Shown: in pieces, positions 7,628 to 15,274 of the stretch
How the letters are laid out: every line of letters starts with the position of its first letter
How positions within the stretch are numbered: position 1 is the stretch's first letter
Assembly: GCA_030591405.1 (NCBI GenBank)
Contig: JAUVBC010000012.1
Location: 1 to 15,274 of the forward strand
DNA length: 15,274 bases
Direction of reading: 5' to 3'
DNA from: Candidatus Zixiibacteriota bacterium
GTDB lineage: Bacteria > Zixibacteria > MSB-5A5 > GN15 > PGXB01
The notes under the pieces: model-generated
The model's database searches: none
Told to the model about the DNA's origin: nothing
Seen by the model: the letters and a program-made list of their open reading frames with translations, nothing else
Position numbers and translations under genes: made by a program

Positions 7628-8624
7628 TAATCAGACCTCGCAAATTATCAAGCAGTTCTTTACGGTTAGTTTCCTGAGATGATTTCATAACAAACCCAGA
7701 GGCGTTTCGATGACCACCGCCGCCATAAAGATGAGCCACTTTGGAAACATTTATATCGCTTTTGGAACGTAGTGACACCTTGACAGTCTTATCATCAAGC
7801 TCTTTTAAAAGAGCACCAACCAAAACATTTTTAGTATGCAGCGTGTATTCGGCCAAACCATCAAAATCGCTAAAAGAAGCGTTATATTTTTTTATGATAT
7901 CCTGACTTAGTTCCATCATACATATTTTACCATCTTCATAAAACTCGGAACCTTCAAGCATTTTACCTGTCATTTTTAATATAGATGGCGGCACAGAGTA
8001 AAATATATCGTCACATATCTTTCTGGGAGCAGCACCATATTCTATTAAAATTCCACCAAGCTCCATCGTTCTGCGCCCGGTTGATTCATAGCGAAAGCGG
8101 CCAGTATCAGTTATAATACCAGTATATAATAGTGTGGCGGTTTTTTTATCAATCGGATGATCAATCCCAATAAAATATTCGGTTAATATCTCAGACGTTG
8201 ATGAAGATGCCTCGTTGACCAGGTTGATTAATCCAAAACTGCTATTGTCGGGATGATGATCAATATTAATAATCGTAATATTATCTTCTATCAGCTTCTC
8301 AGCTTTCCCTAATCTCCCAAGATTGGAGCAATCTAAAACAACAACCAGATCAAACTGCTTCTTTGATGAGTAGTTTTCAATATCCCTGATAGTATCAATA
8401 TCGGGAAGATTTTTATACAAACCGGGAATCGTACCTTCGTTGATCACTTCGACATCTTTGTTTTGAGTCAAAAGGTAATTGCGAAAAGCCAACTGTGAAC
8501 CTACCGAATCACCATCGGGTGCGGAGTGTGAGAAAATTAAAACCGATTTGGAATCTGCAACTGCCTTTTGGATATCGCTATATGTCTTCTGTATTTTTGT
8601 GTTCATCCTCTTTCGATATCTCAT
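7614..8624 (-). CDS. nrnA: DHH/DHHA1 phosphoesterase, NrnA-like oligoribonuclease / pAp phosphatase
   Basis: The protein has 336 residues. DHH-domain metal ligands are H33 and DGD (37-39), D98 in LDCSN, DHH (122-124) and D173 in ITDTGRFRY. The C-terminal DHHA1 domain has GGGGHRNASG (301-310), which binds the nucleotide 3' end. Relatives degrade 2-5-mer nanoRNAs and/or dephosphorylate pAp, and some hydrolyse pGpG or c-di-AMP. The sequence does not settle which. PNPase leaves short oligonucleotides, so lying in the same operon fits an RNA-recycling role. The start is uncertain. ATG 8624 has no ribosome-binding site and overlaps rbfA by 47 bases. ATG 8606 (residue 7) gives an N-terminus closer to the family's length but has GAGG directly against it. 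RbfA overlap means coupling either way. The family call is secure; the precise substrate and symbol are less so. Confidence 0.9.
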   Translation of the reverse strand: MRYRKRMNTKIQKTYSDIQKAVADSKSVLIFSHSAPDGDSVGSQLAFRNYLLTQNKDVEVINEGTIPGLYKNLPDIDTIRDIENYSSKKQFDLVVVLDCSNLGRLGKAEKLIEDNITIINIDHHPDNSSFGLINLVNEASSSTSEILTEYFIGIDHPIDKKTATLLYTGIITDTGRFRYESTGRRTMELGGILIEYGAAPRKICDDIFYSVPPSILKMTGKMLEGSEFYEDGKICMMELSQDIIKKYNASFSDFDGLAEYTLHTKNVLVGALLKELDDKTVKVSLRSKSDINVSKVAHLYGGGGHRNASGFVMKSSQETNRKELLDNLRGLINASV

Positions 8625-8952
8625 TTAAAAGCTGTTCGATTCTCATTCCCTGTTCAATTGACGGGTCAAATTTGAATGATATTTCTGGTATTACCTTAAT
8701 ATTTAATAGCCGCCCAAGTTTAAACTGAATCCGGCTCCTGTTTTTATTAAGGTAGCGGTTTGTCTTGGTTTTTTGATCCTCATTGCCCAGAACAGAATAA
8801 AATATTGTGGCATATTTTAGATCATCGGTAATCTCAACCTCGGTAAATGTGACCATTGCGGTAAGATTGGAGGCACATTCCATCTCCAGAAGATTTCTTA
8901 CATCCCGAAGCATCTGTGAACCGACTCTTTTTGAACGTTTAAACTGGCGCAT
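8578..8952 (-). CDS. rbfA: 30S ribosome-binding factor A
   Basis: RbfA binds the immature 30S subunit near 16S helix 1, aids processing and folding of the 16S 5' end, and supports growth in the cold. The 124 residues form the type II KH-like fold. The family features are present: a basic N-terminus (RSKRVGSQMLRDVRNLL), the strand TFTEVEITDDLKYATIFYS, the FKLGRLLNIKVIPEISFKFD stretch, and the closing IEQGMRIEQLLNEI helix. A short acidic tail follows. AGG lies about 8 bases before the ATG. It starts 9 bases after ylxP and ends inside the next gene, with a TAG stop at 8578-8580. Confidence 0.96.
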   Translation of the reverse strand: MRQFKRSKRVGSQMLRDVRNLLEMECASNLTAMVTFTEVEITDDLKYATIFYSVLGNEDQKTKTNRYLNKNRSRIQFKLGRLLNIKVIPEISFKFDPSIEQGMRIEQLLNEISKEDEHKNTEDI

Positions 8953-8961
8953 AATTTTAAC

Positions 8962-9243
8962 CTAAATAATTTCAACCTGATAATCTGTTATAAACATCTC
9001 ATTTTCAGTTTCTATCATATTGATAACCTGAGATATAACACGATCAGAAAACTGAGTGTCATTACTGACAACTGCCACTCCCAAACAGGCCCGGCGATGA
9101 CTGTCGTTATAATCAACTTCGGCAGCCGAAACATTAAATTTGTTTCGCAGTCTTGTCAACAATGATTTTATGCTCCTACGCTTCTCTTTCAATGAATTAA
9201 TTCCCGGAAGATTTAATTCGACAATTACAGTTCCAATAATCAA
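8962..9243 (-). CDS. ylxP: DUF503 / YlxP family protein
   Basis: This is a 93-residue protein of the DUF503 family, called YlxP in Bacillus. The signature is visible: IVELNLPGINSLKEKRR near the start, LLTRLRNKFNVSAAEVDYND in the middle, and GVAVVSND, with a C-terminal ITDYQVEII strand. The molecular function is not firmly known. The fold is a small ferredoxin-like alpha/beta domain, and genes of this family lie between infB and rbfA in many bacteria. A link to ribosome assembly is therefore inferred from context. The start codon is TTG at 9243. An in-frame TGA (9247-9249) excludes any earlier start, and the family begins exactly here with MIIG-type residues. The upstream GAG is a weak ribosome-binding site. 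It is 17 bases after infB. Confidence 0.93.
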   Translation of the reverse strand: MIIGTVIVELNLPGINSLKEKRRSIKSLLTRLRNKFNVSAAEVDYNDSHRRACLGVAVVSNDTQFSDRVISQVINMIETENEMFITDYQVEII

Positions 9244-9260
9244 TCGTCACTCACGCCGTA

Positions 9261-11585
9261 TTACTGTTCCAGTTTTCGCGCAATCTCCTCAATTTCAAAA
9301 GCCTCGATCAAGTCGCCAACTTTGATATCATTAAAGTTCTCAATACCTATACCGCATTCATACCCATTAGTTACTTCACGAGCATCATCCTTAAATCGTC
9401 TTAAGGATGCCAGCCCACCGGTATGAATAATGATGCCTTCTCTAGTAATATGAACATTACTTGTGCGCTTGATGGTTCCTTCACGGACAAAACTTCCGGC
9501 TATAGCTCCCAGTTTTGGAACCTTAAATATTTCGCGAACTTCGGCAAGGCCGCCGAATATTTCTCTCTTTTCGGGAGCTAACATTCCCTCAAGCGCCTTG
9601 CGGATATCGCTTTCAACTTCATAGATGATAGAATATTTTCTGATGTCGACCTTTTCTTTGGCTGCCATCTCGCGCGCTCTGGCATCTGGTGTGACATTAA
9701 ACCCAATAATAACTGCTCCGGAGGTAGCAGCGAGAAGTACATCGGTTTCAGTTACGGCACCGACGCCCTTATGAAGGATCGTTGTGCGAACTTCATCGGT
9801 TCCGATTTTCCCGAGAGTTTCGGACAATACTTCCGCTGATCCGTCAACATCTGCCTTAATAATTAAACGAAGTTCTCTTATTTGACCTTCTTTTATCTGT
9901 GCATAAATATTTTCTAGAGTCGCCCGTCCAAATCCGCGACGAATTTCATACTCTCTTTTTATTTGAGCTCTCTTTGATGCTATCAGTCTGGCTTCCTGAT
10001 CGTCTTTGACGACCATAAAACTGTCACCCGCCTGAGGAACGCCATTTAATCCAGTAAATCGCATTGGAACCGAAGGACCAGCTGATTCCAGTTTGTTATC
10101 AAGATCACCAAGCATTACTCTTATTCGCCCATGAAATGTTCCGGCACAAACAGGTTCGCTAATTTTAACGGTTCCCTTTTGAACAATAACCGTGCAGGAA
10201 GGGCCTCTTCCCTTTTCCAATTCGGCTTCGATGACAATACCCTGGGCGCGAATGGTAGCATCTGCCTTGAGATCAAGCATTTCCGCCTGAAGAAGAATCA
10301 TTTCCAATAGATTATCAATACCCTGACCGGTTTTGGCAGATATTTCCGTCATAATCGTCTTACCGCCCCATTCCTCGGGAGATAGATTATGACCGGCCAA
10401 TTGCTGCTTTACTGTTTCCGCGTTGGCGGCCGGCTTATCAATTTTATTTATGGCAACGATAATAGGTACGTTCGCTGCACGAGCATGATCAATGGCCTCA
10501 ATGGTCTGAGGCTTGACACCATCATCGGCGGCAACAACCAGGATTACCATATCGGTAACTTGGGCACCGCGGGCGCGCATCGCCGTGAAAGCTTCATGAC
10601 CCGGAGTGTCGATAAAAGTTATGTTGCCACCAGCGGTTTTCACAACATAAGCACCGATATGCTGGGTAATGGCACCAGCTTCATCGCCGACAATATTTGT
10701 TTTACGAATAAAATCAAGGAGTGATGTCTTACCATGATCAACATGGCCCATGACCGTAACTACCGGAGCGCGATTGGTAAGATTGTTTTCATCTTCGGTA
10801 TCGCGGGCCTCTTCACCTATTTCTTCTTTTTCTCTTATATTGCAATCATACTCAAGCGCCAGCATCTCGATAGTATCCAAGTCAAGTCTTTGATTAATTG
10901 TCGCCATCATACCCAATTCAAAACATTTGGCAATCAATTCCGCAGGCTTTAATTCAAGTGAGCCGGCAAGCTCAGCAATGGTCATAAATTCGTTGATGTC
11001 AATTGTCTTATTTGTCGAAGTATCTTCGTCAACATCAGATTGCGATAATCTTTTATATTTTTTTGCTTTTTTGGCTGTTCCCAAACTGGCCATAGTTGCT
11101 TTGTAGCTTTTGACAACGGCCACTTGATCAACTTTGCGACTATCTTGACGCCTTCTTTTATCTCGTTTCTTCTTTTTCTTCGCAAAATTGCCTTGGTGAC
11201 CTGTTGCCGGTGATTGGGTGGGCTTATTGGCCGGCTTGGTAGCTGCCGTAACTGTTTTTGGGGCTGCCTTGGGCTGCGTAGACCTGGTACTAGTTTCCTT
11301 GGGCTGCGTTGGCCTGGTACTAGTTTGACCCTGCGGTTTCTTTTGTTGCGGTTGTTTCTGTGGCGACCTTGCTTTTTGTTTAGCTCTATTTTTCTTTTGC
11401 TCAATTTCCTTCTTAAGTGCAGCCTTTTCAGCGGCAAACTTTATCCTTATCGCCCGAAGCATATCATCAGTAGCAACCGACATATGTGACTTTGGCTTAT
11501 GTTTTAAGTCACGAAGGATTTTAAGAAGTGCATTTGAGGAAATATTATAATCTTTTGCTACTTCATATAATCGTTTATTGGTCAT
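9261..11585 (-). CDS. infB: Translation initiation factor IF-2
   Basis: IF2 is the GTPase that brings initiator tRNA to the 30S subunit and promotes joining of the 50S. The protein has 774 residues. IF2_N domain: 1-50. Basic low-complexity linker rich in K, Q, P, T: about 60-180. Second IF2_N-like domain: about 197-248. G-domain: from 272, with G1 GHVDHGKT (280-287), G3 DTPGH (326-330), G4 NKID (380-383) and G5 SAK (416-418). Domains II and III follow, and C-terminal domain IV has CGIGIENFNDIKVGD near the end. The linker contains two copies of a 10-residue repeat (TSTRPTQPKE and TSTRSTQPKA). The ATG is preceded by GGAAGGA with 11 bases spacing. Part of that site can pair with TATCC in a 5-bp hairpin straight after the nusA stop. 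The gene follows nusA directly, without the ylxR and ylxQ genes found there in Bacillus. Confidence 0.99.
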   Translation of the reverse strand: MTNKRLYEVAKDYNISSNALLKILRDLKHKPKSHMSVATDDMLRAIRIKFAAEKAALKKEIEQKKNRAKQKARSPQKQPQQKKPQGQTSTRPTQPKETSTRSTQPKAAPKTVTAATKPANKPTQSPATGHQGNFAKKKKKRDKRRRQDSRKVDQVAVVKSYKATMASLGTAKKAKKYKRLSQSDVDEDTSTNKTIDINEFMTIAELAGSLELKPAELIAKCFELGMMATINQRLDLDTIEMLALEYDCNIREKEEIGEEARDTEDENNLTNRAPVVTVMGHVDHGKTSLLDFIRKTNIVGDEAGAITQHIGAYVVKTAGGNITFIDTPGHEAFTAMRARGAQVTDMVILVVAADDGVKPQTIEAIDHARAANVPIIVAINKIDKPAANAETVKQQLAGHNLSPEEWGGKTIMTEISAKTGQGIDNLLEMILLQAEMLDLKADATIRAQGIVIEAELEKGRGPSCTVIVQKGTVKISEPVCAGTFHGRIRVMLGDLDNKLESAGPSVPMRFTGLNGVPQAGDSFMVVKDDQEARLIASKRAQIKREYEIRRGFGRATLENIYAQIKEGQIRELRLIIKADVDGSAEVLSETLGKIGTDEVRTTILHKGVGAVTETDVLLAATSGAVIIGFNVTPDARAREMAAKEKVDIRKYSIIYEVESDIRKALEGMLAPEKREIFGGLAEVREIFKVPKLGAIAGSFVREGTIKRTSNVHITREGIIIHTGGLASLRRFKDDAREVTNGYECGIGIENFNDIKVGDLIEAFEIEEIARKLEQ
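11267..11326. repeat. 30-bp tandem duplication inside infB
   Basis: Two adjacent 30-base units, 11267-11296 and 11297-11326, differ at only two positions (11280 against 11310, and 11282 against 11312). They encode the 10-residue repeats TSTRPTQPKE and TSTRSTQPKA in the IF2 linker. Silent positions are conserved as well, so this looks like a recent in-frame duplication and not selection on the protein. A further partial copy (GGGCTGCC at 11261-11268) adjoins it. Confidence 0.85.
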
Positions 11586-11611
11586 CTATATTACTATCCT
11601 TCCAGGATATA

Positions 11612-12997
11612 TTATTCACCTGTTTTTTCTTCGGGAGATTCTTCTTCCATTATTTCTTCATCGGAGTCGTCAACAACTTCATCCTCAAGCACATCTTCAG
11701 CATTTTCAGCTTCCTGCTGAGCAAGTTCCGTCTCACGACGTTTGGTGGCGATCTCTTCTACAAAATTGCGAGCTCTTTCAATAAGAGTTTCAGCCTTGGC
11801 AGCTCCGATACCATCAATTTTGACAAGATCTTCAATCTCTGCTTTGGCTACCTGCTGAACTGTATTGTAATCATACAAAACTAATTTTTCTTTTAATTTG
11901 GAACCAACGCCTTCCATGTCACCAATCTGGACCATGTCTTCGGCTTCACGCTTTTTCAGCACATTATATTCGGTCTCAGACATGATATTAATTTTCCAAC
12001 CGGTAAGCTTTGAGGCCAAGCGAGCATTCTGTCCCGCTTTGCCAATAGCCAGAGAAAGTTTATCATCCTCGACAGCAACGGTCATCGCTTCCTCATCCTC
12101 GAAGATATCAATCTCGATTACTTTGGCCGGGGCAAGGGCTCGGGTGACAAACAATTCCGGGCTGCCGCTATATGGAATAATATCAATTCTTTCATTATTC
12201 AACTCTCTCACAATCGACTGCACGCGGACTCCTTTGATTCCAACACAAGCACCTACCGGGTCAATTCTTTCATCGGCTGAATAGACAGCCAGCTTGGTAC
12301 GTTCCCCGGGCTCGCGGGCAATAGCTCTGATCTCGATCACCCGTTCGAATATTTCGGGAACCTCCAACTCAAATAGTCTTTTCAGGAACTCATTGCTCAC
12401 ACGCGACAGGATGATCTGAGGGCCGTTGGTCATCTTCTGGACGTCAAGGATATAAGCTCTGATTCTGTCTCCCTGACGATATTTTTCGCGAGGAATCTGC
12501 TCTTTGATAGGCAGTATCGCTTCGGCCTTGCCCAAACTAATAATAAGGTTGCCTTTGTCGATCTGTTGTACTGATCCTGAGGCAAGCTGGCCAACCCGCG
12601 TAATAAACTCATCGTAAATTTTGTCACGTTCTGATTCACGGACCTTCTGTATTAGTACCTGCTTGGCAGTACCTATGGCGTTACGGCCAAACTCTTCGTC
12701 AACCTCGAGAAATATTTCCATCTCATCGCCCAACTCGGCGGTTTTATCAAGCGCTCTGGCATCTTCAAGAAGAATCTCAGTCATTTTATCCGTAACTTCT
12801 TCTACAACTGTTTTGACAGCAATCATGGTGATTTCACCAGATTGACGGGACAGCTTAAAACTGAGATTTTCAAGATCGGGATAGCGCTTCTTGGCAGCTG
12901 CCAAAAGGCTTTCCTCAACATTACCGATTACCACATCCAGATCTATATTTTTCTCCCTGGCAATCAGTGCCAGTCCTTCAAGAATATCGTATGTCAT
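11612..12997 (-). CDS. nusA: Transcription termination/antitermination factor NusA
   Basis: NusA binds RNA polymerase and nascent RNA, modulates pausing, termination and antitermination, and links transcription to translation. The protein has 461 residues. NusA N-terminal domain: 1-125. S1 domain: about 135-200. KH1: around 246-275, with DPVGACVGIKGVRVQSIV. KH2: around 310-340, with AIGKAGQNARLASKLTGW (317-334). Helix-hairpin-helix region: about 352-415, with MEGVGSKLKEKL and IDGIGAAKAETL. A very acidic tail covers about 425-461. The C-terminal half resembles the acidic repeat region of proteobacterial NusA more than the short Bacillus protein, which stops after KH2. GGAG lies 8 bases before the ATG. 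The gene starts 13 bases after rimP and is followed by infB after 26 bases. Confidence 0.98.
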   Translation of the reverse strand: MTYDILEGLALIAREKNIDLDVVIGNVEESLLAAAKKRYPDLENLSFKLSRQSGEITMIAVKTVVEEVTDKMTEILLEDARALDKTAELGDEMEIFLEVDEEFGRNAIGTAKQVLIQKVRESERDKIYDEFITRVGQLASGSVQQIDKGNLIISLGKAEAILPIKEQIPREKYRQGDRIRAYILDVQKMTNGPQIILSRVSNEFLKRLFELEVPEIFERVIEIRAIAREPGERTKLAVYSADERIDPVGACVGIKGVRVQSIVRELNNERIDIIPYSGSPELFVTRALAPAKVIEIDIFEDEEAMTVAVEDDKLSLAIGKAGQNARLASKLTGWKINIMSETEYNVLKKREAEDMVQIGDMEGVGSKLKEKLVLYDYNTVQQVAKAEIEDLVKIDGIGAAKAETLIERARNFVEEIATKRRETELAQQEAENAEDVLEDEVVDDSDEEIMEEESPEEKTGE

Positions 12998-13010
12998 TCA
13001 TCCATCTCCA

Positions 13011-13451
13011 TTAGAGAATTATTTTCCCCATTTTTATTCCAGCCAGATCGATTTTTTGCGTCCCCTCCTTGGTGAGAAGCTCTACAGATAAATCATCGAC
13101 TCCGGTTAATTCGCCATTTATCGGAGATCGATCAGCCTGATTAAATAGTATCTGAACCTGCTCTCCGATTCGTCTTTTAAATTCTTTACTTGTCTGCAAT
13201 GGTCGATCAAGTCCCGGTGATGAAACCTCAATAGTATAACCGCTGCGAAACATATTATTATCTTCCAGAAGAACATCAATCCCTTTGGATAATTTGGCGC
13301 AATCCTCAAGTTTGACTCCGTTATCGGAATCAACAAATATTCTGATTGCATTATTTTGTTTATAGCGGGACAATTTCAATTCTACCAAATCATATCCATT
13401 CTCCTCAATTGAAGGTAAAATAAGTTCCGCTATTTTGTTTTTCAAATTCAT
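13011..13451 (-). CDS. rimP: Ribosome maturation factor RimP
   Basis: RimP binds the free 30S subunit and promotes assembly of the 3' domain around S12/S19. The 146-residue protein has the family's two domains. The N-terminal alpha/beta domain includes GYDLVELKLSR and IRIFVDSDNGVKLEDCAKLSK. The signature YTIEVSSPGLDRPL spans about 72-85. The C-terminal Sm-like barrel begins at about 92 with FKRRIGEQVQI. AGGA lies 9 bases before the ATG. It is the first gene after a strong promoter candidate and starts the rimP-nusA-infB operon, as in most bacteria. Confidence 0.96.
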   Translation of the reverse strand: MNLKNKIAELILPSIEENGYDLVELKLSRYKQNNAIRIFVDSDNGVKLEDCAKLSKGIDVLLEDNNMFRSGYTIEVSSPGLDRPLQTSKEFKRRIGEQVQILFNQADRSPINGELTGVDDLSVELLTKEGTQKIDLAGIKMGKIIL

Positions 13452-13497
13452 CCCAAAAAATCCTAATTTTCCAATTATCCAAATCGCATAACCTATT

Positions 13498-13526
13498 AGT
13501 ATAACACAATATTACGTAATCGACAA
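13498..13526 (-). promoter_or_regulatory. Extended -10 promoter for the rimP-nusA-infB operon
   Basis: On the minus strand TTGTCG (13521-13526, 4 of 6 to the -35 consensus) and TATACT (13498-13503, 5 of 6 to the -10 consensus) are separated by exactly 17 bases. The -10 is preceded by TGT, giving an extended -10 element. Transcription would begin near 13491, about 40 bases before the rimP ATG. The spacer contains the 10-base palindrome ATTACGTAAT (13511-13520), a possible operator. No terminator hairpin is visible after proS, so proS transcripts may also read into the operon. The elements are seen; activity is inferred. Confidence 0.6.
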
Positions 13527-13542
13527 ACAATTTATGGCTGAA

Positions 13543-15264
13543 TCAATCAATCTGATCCAGTAGTTTTTTAACCTCTTCAGATATATTATCAATATCAATT
13601 AATGATTTTTCACCGGTTTGGCGGTTTTTCACCTCTATTTTGCCCTGTTTCAACGACTTATCTCCAATTATCAATTGTAATGGAATCCCGATCAAATCGG
13701 CATCATTGAACTTAACCCCGGCTCGCTCAGTTCGGTCATCGAGAAGACAGTCGATTCCGATTGCATTCAATTCATTATATAATTTCTCGGCAGCTTCTTT
13801 ATGCTCATCTTTGGCATAATTTAATGGAATTATCTCAACCAAAAACGGCGCGATATTTTTCGGCCATTGTATTCCCTTTTCATCATGATATCTTTCAATC
13901 GCCGCCTGTGGTGTTCTGGTGATACCGATTCCATAAGAACCCATCAGAAACGGCTTTTCATTCCCATCGGCATCTGTAAAAGTGGCATTTAACGATTCGG
14001 AATATTTTGTCCCCAGCATAAAAGTGTTGCCAACTTCGATTCCTTTTTTCGCATGCAGAATACCGTCGCAGTTGGGACATTGTTCACCCACCGGTGCATT
14101 GATTATATCACCGATTTTGGTCGCTTTGAAATCCCGGTCGATATTTACATTTATCGTATGCACCTCGTTTTTATTGGCACCAACAACAAAATTTTTGATT
14201 TTGGTAACTTCATTGTCAACAATAAGCGGAATCTCCTGAGCCATTCCTATCGGTCCTGCATACCCAACCGGGCAGCCAGTCACCTTTTCTACAACTTCTG
14301 CCGGAGCCAATTCAAGCTCCACAGCACCGATCTGGTTGTTCAGCTTGGTCATATTCAGCTCACGATCACCGCGAACCATCGCCGCCACCGGTTTTCCATC
14401 AGCGAGATATATCAAAGTCTTCACCAGACGATTTGCCTTTATCTTCAGGAAATCGGTAACCTCTTCAATCGTTCCGGCATTTGGTGTCGCGACATCTTCG
14501 GTCGTCTTTTCCTCAGAATCTGTTTTTGGCGGGTTGATTTCACGGAAAGTCGCCTTTTCGACATTGGCGGCATACTCACACTTATCGCAAAACATTATCA
14601 CCTCTTCCCCGCCGGCCGTATCAACTATCAGCATAAACTCATGCGCCGCCTTGCCACCCATCGCACCTGTGTCCGACTCAACTTTTTTGGTATCGAGACC
14701 GGCCTTTTTGAAAATTGCGAAATAGGCATCGACCATTTTTTCGTAGGCAATAGCAAACGATTCATCATCGGCATCAAAAGTGTAGGCATCTTTCATTATA
14801 AACTCACGTCCACGCATCAGACCAAATCTTGGCCGGATTTCATCTCTGAATTTCACCTGTATCTGATAAAGATTAATCGGCAACTGTTTGTAACTGCGAA
14901 GTTCACCGCGCAGAAGAAAAGTAACGATCTCTTCATGAGTCGGGCCAAGCACCAAATCGTGCTGATGACGATCTTTTAATTTCATCAACTCTTTTCCAGC
15001 CGTTTCGTAACGATTCGATTCCTGCCAGATTTCGGCCGGATGAAGCACCGGCATTGTTATCTCAAGCGCACCCGATTTGTCCATCTCGTCGCGAACGATA
15101 TCGGAGAATTTCTTAATAACCCGTTGCATCAATGGCAGATAAATATAAACACCAGCGGCCAGCTTACGGATAAATCCGGCCCGCAAAAGAAGTTGGTGCG
15201 AGATAAGTTCTGCTTCCGAGGGAACCTCTCTTAAGGTCGGTATATATGTTTTACTCCAGCGCAT
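13543..15264 (-). CDS. proS: Prolyl-tRNA synthetase, bacterial type with editing insertion
   Basis: This class II synthetase charges tRNA-Pro in the cytoplasm. The protein has 573 residues, close to the bacterial norm. The catalytic core begins with RAGFIRKLAAGVYIYLPL. Motif 2 is near 139-163, with R140 and the MRGREFIMKDAYTF segment. Motif 3 is GSYGIGITRTPQAAIE (442-457). The INS (YbaK-like) domain that clears mischarged Ala-tRNA-Pro lies at about 225-405, with K282 a candidate for the editing lysine. Two Cys pairs (C226/C229 and C396/C399) flank this insertion. The anticodon-binding domain is about 471-573. GAGG lies 5 bases before the ATG. No gene upstream is visible, as the window ends 10 bases further. 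Bacillus also has proS a little upstream of rimP, but with polC between them. Confidence 0.98.
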   Translation of the reverse strand: MRWSKTYIPTLREVPSEAELISHQLLLRAGFIRKLAAGVYIYLPLMQRVIKKFSDIVRDEMDKSGALEITMPVLHPAEIWQESNRYETAGKELMKLKDRHQHDLVLGPTHEEIVTFLLRGELRSYKQLPINLYQIQVKFRDEIRPRFGLMRGREFIMKDAYTFDADDESFAIAYEKMVDAYFAIFKKAGLDTKKVESDTGAMGGKAAHEFMLIVDTAGGEEVIMFCDKCEYAANVEKATFREINPPKTDSEEKTTEDVATPNAGTIEEVTDFLKIKANRLVKTLIYLADGKPVAAMVRGDRELNMTKLNNQIGAVELELAPAEVVEKVTGCPVGYAGPIGMAQEIPLIVDNEVTKIKNFVVGANKNEVHTINVNIDRDFKATKIGDIINAPVGEQCPNCDGILHAKKGIEVGNTFMLGTKYSESLNATFTDADGNEKPFLMGSYGIGITRTPQAAIERYHDEKGIQWPKNIAPFLVEIIPLNYAKDEHKEAAEKLYNELNAIGIDCLLDDRTERAGVKFNDADLIGIPLQLIIGDKSLKQGKIEVKNRQTGEKSLIDIDNISEEVKKLLDQID

Positions 15265-15274
15265 TTAAACCTCA

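Noticed and set aside
10982..11489. Arg/Lys-rich minus frame and Leu-rich plus frame in the infB linker
   Set aside because: Both are alternative frames of the low-complexity IF2 linker. The real frame is set by the IF2_N and G-domain motifs on either side.
11595..11609. Small hairpin TATCC/GGATA over the infB ribosome-binding site
   Set aside because: A 5-bp stem with a 5-base loop is common by chance. It is noted in the infB entry but not supported as a regulator.
13475..13489. Four-codon open frame (ATG CGA TTT GGA TAA) in the rimP leader
   Set aside because: It starts about 2 bases after the predicted transcript start, is very short and has no convincing ribosome-binding site. It is most likely chance.
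13452..13542. Search for a proS terminator or a riboswitch/T-box in the proS-rimP gap
   Set aside because: There is no GC-rich stem with a T-tract and no conserved leader motif. Only the promoter and its spacer palindrome stand out.
14053..14979. 308-codon open frame on the plus strand
   Set aside because: It lies wholly inside proS on the other strand, shows no recognisable family features, and its H/F/R/I-rich composition is what an antisense frame would give. proS has full conserved motifs.

Overview
The window is a dense bacterial chromosome segment. All 14 genes I can support lie on the minus strand, so transcription runs from the right end to the left. It is a translation, ribosome-maturation and RNA-decay superoperon: proS > rimP > nusA > infB > ylxP (DUF503) > rbfA > nrnA-type DHH phosphoesterase > truB > ribF > rpsO > pnp > M16 peptidase > polysaccharide deacetylase > leuS (cut off by the left edge). 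The genes use the standard code (TAA, TGA and TAG stops) and mostly abut or overlap. No gene-free stretch exceeds about 115 bases. I see no tRNA, rRNA, CRISPR array, insertion sequence, phage gene or integron.

Layout from right to left. proS (15264-13543) is followed by a 91-base gap holding the best promoter in the window, an extended -10 element upstream of rimP. From rimP to pnp (13451-3376) the gaps are 0-26 bases, with overlaps at rbfA/nrnA, nrnA/truB and truB/ribF, so this is almost certainly one operon. The M16 peptidase begins 7 bases after pnp and the deacetylase 30 bases after that. A 113-base gap then carries a likely promoter and a 16-base perfect palindrome in front of leuS.

How the genes work together. 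ProS and LeuS charge tRNAs. NusA couples transcription to translation. IF2 starts translation. RimP and RbfA mature the 30S subunit, of which S15 is a part. TruB modifies tRNA position 55. PNPase degrades RNA from the 3' end, and the NrnA-like enzyme can finish the short oligonucleotides. RibF makes FMN and FAD and is a customary passenger of this operon.

Organism. This is a bacterium of moderate G+C: hand counts give about 50% in five sampled lines of pnp and about 34% across most of the deacetylase gene. The core order is widely conserved. The proS upstream and the M16 and deacetylase genes after pnp recall Bacillus, whereas nrnA between rbfA and truB and the lack of ylxR/ylxQ are seen in several other phyla. 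I cannot name the phylum with confidence; an uncultured Gram-negative-type lineage (Deltaproteobacteria-like or FCB/Zixibacteria-like) is a guess.

I found no convincing new biological system. The most interesting items are a perfect 13-bp inverted repeat inside the start of the M16 gene just after pnp, two promoter regions with palindromes, a tandem duplication inside infB, and start codons (rpsO, ribF, ylxP, nrnA) that a default annotation could place wrongly.
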